Shown here one piece after another: positions 32,969-41,241 of a stretch of DNA of 64,000 nt. The DNA is from Algoriphagus sp. NG3 (lineage in GTDB: Bacteria; Bacteroidota; Bacteroidia; Cytophagales; Cyclobacteriaceae): positions 3,534,001 to 3,598,000 of the forward strand of contig NZ_CP139421.1 in NCBI RefSeq assembly GCF_034119865.1, written 5' to 3'. The position numbers and the translations under genes were made by a program. The number at the start of each line of letters is the position of its first letter. The stretch's first letter is position 1. A model generated the notes under the pieces. The model was not told the origin of the DNA. It ran no database searches and was given only the letters and a program-made list of their open reading frames with translations.

Positions 32969-34711
32969 CTAGATATTTTTTTGTTTCAACTGATCCACAA
33001 TGTATTCTGAAGTTCGCCAGCTTAGTGCCAATATGGTCCAGGTAGGGTTTTTGTCTGCCTGTGACACGAAAGAACCTGCATCTACCACAAATAGGTTTTT
33101 GCAATCATGGGCTTGGCAATTTGAGTTCACCACAGATCCTTTTGGACTGTTTCCCATGCGGGTGGTCCCTACCTCATGGATGATTCTTCCCGGATCCAGC
33201 AAACCGTAGTTGGTCTCAGGACCTGGCTTGCTGCCCAGCAAGGTTGCCCCTGCCCCCGTGAGGATTTCCTCAAAAGTTTCGTGCATGTGCTTTGCCTGCA
33301 GAATTTCCTGGTCGGTCCAGTTGTAGTTAAACCTAAGTACAGGGATTCCAAATTTATCCACCACATTCGGGTCGATTTCACAGTAATTTTCGTACCGAGG
33401 CACACTTTCCCCCCGGCCAGACATACCCAACGTAGTACCGTAAAGCCTACGGATGTCTTTTTTCAGCCCTGCACCATAGCCTCCATTCTGGCTTGGCTCC
33501 CCAAACTCATCCTTGATATACTGACGCATGGAATTCATGCTTCCCCCAGAACCATAGGCAGGCTGGGTCATTCCACCCCAGTATTCAATGTGGTAGCCAC
33601 GGGCAAAGTCCAGTTTCTTATTATCCCCCCACCAAGGCGTATACATGTGCATGCCGCCTACACCGTCCTCGTTATACCTATCCCTGTCGATCAGGTCTGG
33701 AAGAATCCCCATCCTGTCTGACCCAGTAGAATCATGAAGGTATCTGCCTAAAGCACCCGAATCCCCTCCTATCCCGTTGGGATGGGACTTGCATTTGGAA
33801 TTCATCATGATCCTCGCTGATTCACACGCAGATGCTCCAAGCACTACTACCCGGGACTTCAGCTTGTACTCCTTCATGTCCTTTTTACTCACAAAGGATA
33901 CCCCAGTCGCTTTCCCGTTGTCATCAGTAGTCACTTTTCTCACCATGGAATGGGTATATAAGTCCACCTGCCCTTTCTTCATTGCCGGGTAAACCAAACA
34001 GGTTCCTGCTGAAAAATCCGCATATACCTGACAGGCACGATTGCACTGCCGGCAGAAGAAGCAAACCCCGCGCTCGTTGTTGATCGGACGGGTGAGCATG
34101 GATAGTCTGCCGGGGATCATCGGGATATTTGCCTTATCTGCTCCTTTCTTAAGAAAGAGTTCGTGTAGCCTGGGCTTTGGAGGTGGAAGGAAAAAACCAT
34201 CCGGTTCGTTGTAAATGCCTTCCTTAGATCCGAAAACTCCGATGAGTTTGTCCACTTTGTCATAATATGGCTTTAGATCATCGTAGCCGATAGGCCAGTC
34301 GTCACCCAAGCCATCAATACTTGCCCGTTTAAAATCATTGGGGCCAAAACGAAGGGATATCCTTCCCCAGTGGTTGGTTCTGCCCCCCACCATCCTGGAT
34401 CGGAACCAATCAAATTTGGTACCGTCATTATGTGTGTAGGGCTCACCTTCAATATCCCAGCCACCAATGGCTGCATCGAAATCACCAAATGGTCTAATCC
34501 TGGTACTGGCACCTCTTCTCGGGGATTCCCAGGGCGGGCGCAGCTGGGTTCTGTCCTCATCCTTTGCGGGATCAAAGTCACCGCCAGCTTCTACTACGGC
34601 GACAGAAAGACCTGCTTCTGAAAGGATTTTTGAAGCCATACCTCCGCCTGCTCCTGATCCGACAATGATGACATCATAGGATTCTGACGTTTCTTTAATC
34701 TGATAGCTCAT
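32969..34711 (-). CDS. GMC-family FAD oxidoreductase (large subunit)
   Basis: 580 residues. N-terminal dinucleotide-binding fold VIIVGSGAGGGMASKIL (about 15-31), FAD contact SRMVGGRTNHWGRISLRF in sense, a Cys-rich insert CFFCRQCNRACQ (about 218-229), VVLGASACESARIMMNS, and the C-terminal active-site part HEVGTTRMG followed by FVVDAGSFVSQADKNPTWTILAL in sense. No signal peptide; export would be with subunit 3 through Tat. It oxidises an alcohol or sugar. The operator shared with the GH76 operon suggests that its substrate comes from the same glycan, which is inference. Confidence 0.92.
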   Translation of the reverse strand: MSYQIKETSESYDVIIVGSGAGGGMASKILSEAGLSVAVVEAGGDFDPAKDEDRTQLRPPWESPRRGASTRIRPFGDFDAAIGGWDIEGEPYTHNDGTKFDWFRSRMVGGRTNHWGRISLRFGPNDFKRASIDGLGDDWPIGYDDLKPYYDKVDKLIGVFGSKEGIYNEPDGFFLPPPKPRLHELFLKKGADKANIPMIPGRLSMLTRPINNERGVCFFCRQCNRACQVYADFSAGTCLVYPAMKKGQVDLYTHSMVRKVTTDDNGKATGVSFVSKKDMKEYKLKSRVVVLGASACESARIMMNSKCKSHPNGIGGDSGALGRYLHDSTGSDRMGILPDLIDRDRYNEDGVGGMHMYTPWWGDNKKLDFARGYHIEYWGGMTQPAYGSGGSMNSMRQYIKDEFGEPSQNGGYGAGLKKDIRRLYGTTLGMSGRGESVPRYENYCEIDPNVVDKFGIPVLRFNYNWTDQEILQAKHMHETFEEILTGAGATLLGSKPGPETNYGLLDPGRIIHEVGTTRMGNSPKGSVVNSNCQAHDCKNLFVVDAGSFVSQADKNPTWTILALSWRTSEYIVDQLKQKNI

Positions 34712-34779
34712 TAACTATTATTTAGGGTTTAAAAACATCTTCAGATCAACCACCAATTTCCCTCCATCCATTATCATTG

Positions 34780-34857
34780 ATCGATTTCGGAAAATAGAAT
34801 ACTGAAGGTTAATCTTATGGTTAAAAAGCGATTAAAGCCCAAAAAAATTTTTCTAAT
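34780..34857 (-). promoter_or_regulatory. Operator array upstream of the GMC oxidoreductase operon
   Basis: GGTTAA at 34807 and 34819 and GATTAA at 34830 (spacing 12 and 11), with TCGATTTCGG and AAAATAGAA on the gene side and AAAATTTTTCTAATCC on the far side. Aligned with 31935-32008 the match needs one 2-base gap. Distance to the start codon is 96 bases, against 93 for the other copy. Confidence 0.65.
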
Positions 34858-35056
34858 CCTGTAGTTAAACTCCAATAAATTAGAATAATATCATTTAATA
34901 CAGGGAAATAGAACATATACATAGTTAACTACTATACGTCATCATTGAAAAGAGACTGACTGCCCAGATACCAAAAATATCAACTCAATTAATCGTCAAC
35001 ATCTCAAACTCCCGATTCAAATTCGTCAATAACTCTTCCACTCACATTCTTTCTAG

Positions 35057-35353
35057 CGAAGAAGCTCCAACGAATTCCTGTACATCGGCTTTTTCAAAGT
35101 AGAAATAGAGAACATCCTAGTTAATATACCAACTATACCAGGCATGATCATTCTAAAATTAGTCGCCTGGTCAGACCGTCCTGAAGAAAGAGAGAATGAT
35201 TTAAGTGACATACTTTTGATCATTTCGAAATCCTATTGGATTATGAAAGATTCTATAATTGATTTCCATACTGATGCGGAGCAACTTTTGGATTCGATAC
35301 CACAGGCTCCAATATTGGTTCTTCCTTACATGCTGAAAATACAAGCGCCATAA
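35057..35353 (+). pseudogene. Remnant of a nucleotidyltransferase-like protein
   Basis: The open frame from 35057 has no start codon before an internal ATG at 35144. It reads FFKVEIENILVNIPTIPG, then ILKLVAWSDRPEERENDLSDILLII, and ends at TAA 35353 after LKIQAP. The ILKL.AW.DRPE.R..D..DI motif is characteristic of the C-terminal part of MNT/AbiEii-like nucleotidyltransferase proteins. The catalytic GS..DxD part is missing, and a TAG stops the frame at 35054. The remaining sequence of 34712-35422 shows no other gene apart from the operator. Confidence 0.45.
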
Positions 35354-35422
35354 AGATTAAGAGTACTTACAGTCTTAAGATTTTTTTAATTGGTTGAAAT
35401 TTCAAAATGATGGGATTTTGAG

Positions 35423-36244
35423 TCATTGGATATTTAGAGAGGAAATAGGGCCAAGTTGGGAGATTACATTGGAAGCAGGGTTGTAATTCTTTCCAAAAGA
35501 ATAGATCAAACTAAAGCTGGACATCCAGTCGGAAGTGTCGGGAAAATCAGTTTTAAAAGATTTATTAGTCAACATCTGAATGGCAACAGGAAAATCATTT
35601 CTTGCCAATGCAATTATAGATGAAGTGAAAAGGCCTTCAGTTTTGTCCATGTTGAGGTAGTAAACTTGGGGATTGAATCGGAGATAATAACTTTCTGACA
35701 AATTGATTTTTCTGAAATTGGCATTCAGGGTCAGGAAGTGCATTCTTTTGGATGAACTTTCCGCAAAACCATTCCCATTAAGGTAATATAGGCCTATGCT
35801 GGTATTTGGAGTGAAAAAATAATTGGGAACCAATTCTCCGGCAAGGTAACGTTCAGCTGTAATAACTTCAAATGGCGGTGCTCCATTGATAGATAGCATT
35901 TGAGGCTGAAACAAAAGTCCAGGGTGAGCTCCCACATTCAACTTAAACTTTTCTCCTTGAAGTAGCTTGTATCTTCCCCAAAGCAATATGGTCCATGGTT
36001 TTCCTTCTAGTGAGAAATGAAATTCGGGTTCGAATGTTAACCTATTGCCAACATTCAACATTAAAAAGCCTGCAGGTTTATTAAGAGAAAACGTAGGTAA
36101 AAGCGCAATGCCGTTGTTGGTTAGACCAAATGAACCCCCGAAATAGGTCGATTTGTTGCTTTCGTCTTGTGCTTTGCAATCAATGAAATACAAAGAAAAA
36201 AGAATCACTAAACAGAACCCATGCCTTAAATTGCTGATAATCAT
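35423..36244 (-). CDS. Outer-membrane-type protein of unknown function
   Basis: 273 residues. Signal peptide (about 1-25, ending DCKAQ), then alternating hydrophobic/polar strands with many aromatic residues: GGSFGLTNNGIALLPTF, GFLMLNVGNRLTFEPEFHF in sense, SSFSLIYSFGKNY. The pattern suits a small beta-barrel, perhaps 10-12 strands. It stands alone between decayed genes. No family recognised; function unknown. Confidence 0.65.
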   Translation of the reverse strand: MIISNLRHGFCLVILFSLYFIDCKAQDESNKSTYFGGSFGLTNNGIALLPTFSLNKPAGFLMLNVGNRLTFEPEFHFSLEGKPWTILLWGRYKLLQGEKFKLNVGAHPGLLFQPQMLSINGAPPFEVITAERYLAGELVPNYFFTPNTSIGLYYLNGNGFAESSSKRMHFLTLNANFRKINLSESYYLRFNPQVYYLNMDKTEGLFTSSIIALARNDFPVAIQMLTNKSFKTDFPDTSDWMSSFSLIYSFGKNYNPASNVISQLGPISSLNIQ

Positions 36245-36663
36245 TATAATGCATTTATATGTCAGTAGATTTGGGTTAATAGAGTTTGAGAAGAGATGAC
36301 TATAGCAGTGTAATTGATGGGCAGTTCACTAAATGGTAGAAACCTAAATCGACTCCTCACACGAGATGAAAAAGCAAATCCATGTATTTCATCTGTTTAT
36401 AATTGTTTTTTAATGGTCATATGGAATCTCGCTAGTTTTATAATCATCCCAGTGTGTGAGGTTTTCCTCATGCTCGATTTCATATAACCTAACCTAAAAA
36501 ATCCTTTACTATCAATTGAAATCCATCTACTTATGATTGGACAGAACTTACTCAAACTCGCAGTTCCTGAGAAATAGAATGGTTTCAGGCAATTAGAAAC
36601 CTATTTATATTAAATAAGGTCTAACAATATTGAATCCTGTAACTTATCTAAACTAAATTAACC
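36245..36663. other. Intergenic region, no feature seen
   Basis: 419 AT-rich bases between the outer-membrane protein gene and a truncated oxidoreductase. No frame, repeat or clear promoter was recognised. Confidence 0.4.
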
Positions 36664-37350
36664 TTACAATAATCTGATATTTTCCCCTTCCAAACCAGTT
36701 ATAAAAGGCTGATTGTATTGCCTTTTACCTGTTGACTTATAAAGTGCATTGGCCAAAGCCGCAAAGATCGGTGGGAAAAGTGGCTCGCCAAGACCGGTTG
36801 GGTCATGTTCATTTTTTACAAAGTGTACTTCAATTTTCTTTGGTGCCTCTGGCATACGGATCATTCTATACGTATTGAAATTATTCTTCTGAGGAACACC
36901 ATCCTGAAAGGTCAACTCCCCAAAGAAGGCATTGCCTATGCCATCCACTATGGCGCCTTCACCCATGTTGGCCGTAGCATCCGGATTGACGACAATACCA
37001 CAATCTACAGCTGCATAGACATTTTCCACCACAGGCTTATCGTTTACCATCTTTATATCCAACACCTCTGCCACATAGGAATTGTGGCAGAAATAGGCAG
37101 ACACGCCCCGATGTATATCGGATTGTTTGGTATCCCATTGCGATTTTTCACGTACCAATTTCAGCACTCCCGCATAGCGTTCAGGATCATAGTCATTCTT
37201 TTCGCCAACAGGGTTTTTCTTGGCCCTGTCCAACAGTTCCAGTCGGAAATCAATGGGGTCTATGCCCATTTCGGCTGCAAGTTCATCTAAAAAAGACTGT
37301 TCCGCTCCCGCAATAAAATTAGAACCAGCCTCGGAATGGATACAGCGACA
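36664..37350 (-). pseudogene. C-terminal remnant of a molybdopterin-dependent (IorB/xanthine dehydrogenase-type) oxidoreductase
   Basis: About 225 residues match the end of the family: SNFIAGAEQSFLDELAAEMG, DFRLELLDRAKKNP, RGVSAYFCHNSYVAEVLD, VYAAVDCGIVVNPDA, GAIVDGIGNAFFGELTF, and PTGLGEPLFPPIFAALANALY, where the Glu of GLGEP is the catalytic glutamate. Full proteins are about 700 residues, so the N-terminal two thirds with the cofactor-binding parts are gone. Homology stops at about 37350, exactly where an AraC-type tail begins on the other strand. The frame extends to 37386 but those residues are not family-like. Confidence 0.8.
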
Positions 37351-37354
37351 TACT

Positions 37355-37504
37355 AAAGAACGGATCATATTTTTGTTGCAAAACAAGAACTTGAATATTT
37401 CTGAAATTGCGGATGAAATGGGTTTTTCGAGCCGTTCCTTCTTTACCCGTTATGTAAAAAAGCTACTAGGCGTGACACCTAAAGAATATCGGGAACGGAT
37501 ATGA
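37355..37504 (+). pseudogene. C-terminal remnant of an AraC-family regulator
   Basis: The plus-strand frame ends ...FLLQNKNLNISEIADEMGFS, then SRSFFTRYVKKLLGVTPKEYRERI, at TGA 37502-37504. This is the second helix-turn-helix of AraC/XylS regulators (ISEIA..GF....F.R.FKK..G.TP.EYR). Only the last 50 residues are left; upstream the frame runs into the oxidoreductase remnant read on the opposite strand. Confidence 0.75.
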
Positions 37505-37727
37505 AAACTTTTTATCCAATGAATTCTTTAGGCGCTTTAGATTTGAAAATTGGGTTTAATTAAAAGTTGGCTACTCGATACTCCACCCATTACCATATCG
37601 TTCTTTATTTCCCAAACTGACCAGTCAGAAGTAGAGACATTAGATAGGTTAAACGTTAAGCCTTCATGTAGATACTATTTTTTCGGTCTTGCTTAGACCT
37701 TGAATTTGAGAATAAACATTCTGGACT

Positions 37728-38132
37728 TTAAATAGTTTTGACCCGATTTTTATTTCCGTTCCTCCATTTTTTCACATTCAGATATATGCTACAGAAAAAC
37801 GCAATGAAAAATACCACCACCGTTCCCGTGTCCACCAGATCTGTAGGCAAATTAATTCCCGTCAATTTCAGAATAAGGAAATGGATATAGGAATTTGACA
37901 TATCCTGATAGCCCAGCAACTCACGGATTCCCCAATGCCAGTCGGTGCAGAAACAATATCCCCATCCATACCAAATCCCGAGAATAAACCACGAAAATGC
38001 AGTGAGTGATAATGTGAGCAGATTTAGCAAACGCCATCGCGGTACCAGCCATCCGAAAATATTGAAGAGAATAAAAATAGTGTGAAAGGCAAAAAAGAAA
38101 ATATCAAGGAGATGGAGAAGGAAGTTTGACAT
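37728..38132 (-). CDS. DUF2784-family membrane protein
   Basis: 134 residues, three hydrophobic helices (about 5-28, 35-54, 103-122). Family blocks: FHTIFILFNIFGWL, LTAFSWFILGIWYGWGYCFCTDWHWGIRELLG in sense, and NSYIHFLI. The DWHW motif with nearby Cys pair is the conserved centre of DUF2784. Function unknown; isolated gene, not clearly in an operon. Confidence 0.85.
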   Translation of the reverse strand: MSNFLLHLLDIFFFAFHTIFILFNIFGWLVPRWRLLNLLTLSLTAFSWFILGIWYGWGYCFCTDWHWGIRELLGYQDMSNSYIHFLILKLTGINLPTDLVDTGTVVVFFIAFFCSIYLNVKKWRNGNKNRVKTI

Positions 38133-38194
38133 AGCGGAAAATATTTTGAGTTAAAATTATTCCTTGTGGCTCATTTTATCAATCCCTCCGCCCT

Positions 38195-38246
38195 GGTCTG
38201 TGTCTCCACAGACCACTAACATTTCGGCCTGTGGAGACACAGGCCG
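38195..38246. repeat. Twin hairpins in inverted orientation
   Basis: GGTCTGTG-TCTC-CACAGACC (38195-38214) and CGGCCTGTG-GAGA-CACAGGCCG (38225-38246). Each is a self-complementary stem, and the two units are also inverse copies of each other (CTGTGTCTCCACAG against CTGTGGAGACACAG). REP/BIME-like. The rest of 38133-38498 holds a minus-strand frame without start (ending SNAFAEDLERLARLFS, stop near 38278) that may be a decayed gene end. Confidence 0.6.
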
Positions 38247-38498
38247 AGGTGAGAGCGAACCCAGCCCGATTACAGTTAACTAAACAACCTAGCCAAACGC
38301 TCCAAATCCTCCGCAAAAGCATTTGAATCTCGAGTGGCCAGCTCCACCTGACGGCACAAATCTGATTTTGACGGGTTTGTTCCTTTATTTTTTAAAGGGT
38401 ATCGCTGTTTAACAGATAGGTTACCATAAAAACCGTAAATGAACAGTATCAATTTAAAAAAAGGATTGGAGTTAAGCCCCGATTACCTGGAAAGTATT

Positions 38499-38957
38499 TT
38501 AGTCGGATTCCAAAGTTTTCTGGAAACACACACTATTCTCAATTCCAATGTATTGGGCATAATTAGGGATAAGGGAATAGCCTTTCTTTTTATACAGTCC
38601 TACTGCCTCCACCTGCCGCTTGCCCGTTTCTAATACACAGGCTTTATAGCCGAGTTCTGCTGCCCAGGTCTCCAATTCTGTCAAAACCAAGGAGGCCAAT
38701 CCTCTCCCCCTGGAAGCCGGCAAGGTGTACATACGCTTTACTTCCATAGCCTCAGCATCAAATTCCTTGATCGCACCGCATGCTACCGCTGCATCATTTT
38801 CATAACATACCACTACGTGCTTCAGTCTATCAATCGAATTGAATTGATTGTAATAATCATGTTCCCGCCCATCCTTTTCGGATAGGTAAGCATCCAGCAA
38901 CTTCACCAGAGCTACAAAATCACGATTAGAGGAATCGGTGCGAGTAAGTGTGATCAT
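38499..38957 (-). CDS. GNAT-family N-acetyltransferase
   Basis: About 152 residues from the ATG at 38957 (MITLTRTDSSNRDF); an upstream ATG at 39005 would add 16 residues not typical of the fold. Motif A/acetyl-CoA loop: VKRMYTLPASRGRGLASLVL, followed by LGYKACVLETGKRQVEAVGLYKKKGY in sense and a C-terminal strand with YIGIENSVCF. The N-terminal LLDAYLSEKDGREHDYYNQFN block is common in small stand-alone acetyltransferases of Bacteroidota. Substrate unknown. No operon partner: the next same-strand gene starts 90 bases upstream of it. Confidence 0.88.
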   Translation of the reverse strand: MITLTRTDSSNRDFVALVKLLDAYLSEKDGREHDYYNQFNSIDRLKHVVVCYENDAAVACGAIKEFDAEAMEVKRMYTLPASRGRGLASLVLTELETWAAELGYKACVLETGKRQVEAVGLYKKKGYSLIPNYAQYIGIENSVCFQKTLESD

Positions 38958-39095
38958 GGGATAAGGTAGAAAATTATGATTATCCGAAATTATGCAAGTA
39001 GGCATATCTTCATGTATTAACTGACTGCCTATCTCGCCTGTAGGCAGGGAGGGTCAATTCTTGATTCTAAGGTCTTGACTCTTGACTCTTCTAAG

Positions 39096-39947
39096 TCACA
39101 GCCCATACTTCTCCCCCATCCCTTTAATGAGTTCAAAGCCTTTCTCTGCCATATCCCAGGGTTGAGAGAAATTCCTCCACACACCTATTGAATTGGCAAA
39201 TGCCGGATCATTTCTGGTAAATCCTTCTATCGTCAACCACCCCTTATAATTCACTTCTGCCAGCGTTTTGAAGGTCTCATCAAAATCCACATGGCCGGAA
39301 CCTGGCGTGCCGCGGTCGTTTTCAGAAATATGGAAGTGCCCCAATTGAGGTGCAATAAACTTTATGGCATCTCCCAGTTTTTTTTCCTCAATATTCGCAT
39401 GGTGGGTGTCGAACATCGCCTGCACATTCGGGTGATCAACTTTCTTTAAAAGGTATGAAAGCTGCTCCATAGTATTGCAGAGATAACACTCAAACCTGTT
39501 CAGCGCTTCGGGAGTCAGCAAAACCCCGGCCTCTTTAGCATGATCCGCTACGCCATGCAGCACCTCCGCCGACCAGTTGTATTCATCCTCTATGGGTTCG
39601 CGGGAAGCAAACACCGTGAACCCTGAATGAAAGGGGCCGCAAAGCACCTGCGCCCGTAGATCATTGGCTCTATCGATCACCCAATTCAGTTGCTCTGCGG
39701 CGGCAGTTCTGATTTTAGCATCAGGTGAAATTGGGTTTTGAGCCGCTCCCATCACGGTCACCGCAGTCACCTCCAAGCCTATATCGGCACAGTGGTCTCC
39801 TACCAGCTTGAAGGAGGCTTCAGGTGAACCACCTATAAAAAACTCCGCTCCGTCATAACCTATTTCTTTCAACCTATCCAGTACCGGCAACAAATCCTCG
39901 GACATCTCCGCTGACCAGGCCAGCACATTAAAACCTATTTTGTTCAT
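39096..39947 (-). CDS. Sugar phosphate isomerase/epimerase (xylose isomerase-like TIM barrel)
   Basis: 283 residues forming one (beta/alpha)8 barrel of the AP-endonuclease-2/tagatose-psicose epimerase type. Metal ligands appear in order: Glu of LTPEALNRFE, Asp of MFDTHHANIEE, His of FHISENDRGTPGSGHVD, and Glu of WLTIEGF. Starts MNKIGFNVLAW; length is typical. Encoded 80 bases downstream of the ThuA-like gene on the same strand and close to a Gfo/Idh/MocA gene, a common association in polyol or ketose catabolism. D-tagatose/D-allulose 3-epimerase-like activity is a fair guess; the substrate is not readable. Confidence 0.85.
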   Translation of the reverse strand: MNKIGFNVLAWSAEMSEDLLPVLDRLKEIGYDGAEFFIGGSPEASFKLVGDHCADIGLEVTAVTVMGAAQNPISPDAKIRTAAAEQLNWVIDRANDLRAQVLCGPFHSGFTVFASREPIEDEYNWSAEVLHGVADHAKEAGVLLTPEALNRFECYLCNTMEQLSYLLKKVDHPNVQAMFDTHHANIEEKKLGDAIKFIAPQLGHFHISENDRGTPGSGHVDFDETFKTLAEVNYKGWLTIEGFTRNDPAFANSIGVWRNFSQPWDMAEKGFELIKGMGEKYGL

Positions 39948-39956
39948 TGTTGTTTT

Positions 39957-40023
39957 GGTCCATAGACCACAGACGACTGTCCACTGTCGAAACCCTCTCG
40001 ACTGTGACCTGTTCTCCGTGGAC
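39957..40023. repeat. Short hairpin-rich repeat between isomerase and ThuA genes
   Basis: GGTC-CATA-GACC hairpin at the left, two CGACTGT direct copies, and GTCCAC...GTGGAC as an outer inverted repeat. Similar hairpin-rich spacers occur elsewhere in the window. Could be a REP-type element or a processing site in the transcript. Confidence 0.3.
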
Positions 40024-40027
40024 TTTT

Positions 40028-41050
40028 TTATTTAAAATCACTTACTTTCATTCCTTTTCGAAAGCTATCAAAGCCAAACATCGTGGGCTCATAATCCCCT
40101 ACGATGTCCACAGAAAGCTCAGGGGTAATCTCCCCAGACATATCCAATAGCCAGAAAACAGAATTTAAAACCAGACGTCTCATATCCTCCACCTGAAAAT
40201 CTATTGAAGACCCTAAAGTACTTCCCATCAGTCTACCGGTTTTTCCACCCTCCAGAGAATATTCCTTGGTCCAGGCTATGGGCATAATGGATTTATCCCA
40301 CATCAATGGTGATTCTGGTGTCATTCCCGCAGTGGACTGCCCATATAACAACACATTGGCATCAGGATGTAGGTTCTTGATCGAATACACATCCGTAGGA
40401 GCCCAGATATCATCTACGCCACGCAAAATGGGATGGTCCGCATCAGCATTTACACCATCTACCAAAGCGCGGGTACCTTCAGATTTGTGGATCCCATGAT
40501 GGGCCACCCAGGTTTCCCCTACGATCTGCTGTCCAAAGCCCCCTTCCCAGCCATTCTCCTTGCTGTTCCAGCTCCACTTATAGAAAGGAGAGGATTGGTC
40601 TTTCACCGCAAAAGGATGCGTGGAAGTCCGCAACGCAATGAAGGGTTTACCTGATTGGAAATAATCCTCCAGATGCCTCATCTGATCCATAGGCAAATCC
40701 CTAAAACGGATCAGCATAATCACCAAATCGGCACTCTTCAAATGCTCAAGACCTGGAATATTATTCTGGTAACTTGGCACGATATCACCCGTTTCCGGCT
40801 CAATAGGAAACAGTACTGTGGTCGTGAACCCATAATGTGTGGAGAGTATTTTTGCCATCATGGGCATGGATTCTTCCGAGCGGTACTCATCGTCACCTGC
40901 TATAAGCACCACATGCTTGTCTTTTCCTGCTCCACCTTTGCCTTCATATCTTAAAAAGGTTTTACCGTTTTGGGCTGAAACATAGGGGATTGCCAAAGTT
41001 ACAACAAGGCACAATAGAATTGCGGCAAATCTAAAAGAGTGGTTATTCAT
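40028..41050 (-). CDS. Secreted ThuA-like domain protein
   Basis: 340 residues. Signal peptide (1-26, ending YVSAQ). The body is a class I glutamine-amidotransferase-like ThuA fold: KHVVLIAGDDEYRSEESMPMMAKIL, ADLVIMLIRFRDLPMDQMRHLEDYFQSGKPFIALRTSTH in sense, and an end VLNSVFWLLDMSGEI. ThuA proteins are linked to trehalose and other sugar use, but their activity is not settled. It is divergent from the Gfo/Idh/MocA gene at 41242 (191 bases apart), a pair often seen together in Bacteroidota, and upstream of the sugar isomerase. Confidence 0.85.
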   Translation of the reverse strand: MNNHSFRFAAILLCLVVTLAIPYVSAQNGKTFLRYEGKGGAGKDKHVVLIAGDDEYRSEESMPMMAKILSTHYGFTTTVLFPIEPETGDIVPSYQNNIPGLEHLKSADLVIMLIRFRDLPMDQMRHLEDYFQSGKPFIALRTSTHPFAVKDQSSPFYKWSWNSKENGWEGGFGQQIVGETWVAHHGIHKSEGTRALVDGVNADADHPILRGVDDIWAPTDVYSIKNLHPDANVLLYGQSTAGMTPESPLMWDKSIMPIAWTKEYSLEGGKTGRLMGSTLGSSIDFQVEDMRRLVLNSVFWLLDMSGEITPELSVDIVGDYEPTMFGFDSFRKGMKVSDFK

Positions 41051-41241
41051 AGAGTTTTAGTAATAAGAGGCTGGAAAATAGTAAAACTTTCAAGGGTTTG
41101 CATCCTGCACTCAAATTTCTCTTTCGGTATCGATTCCGTTAATTCTTTTACCTTTCAACAGAAAAATAGGCCTTCTGGCGGCAAAAAATCACTACTTTTT
41201 CCATTGAAAATAATTCCGTATACCCCAAATACCCTAAAAAT

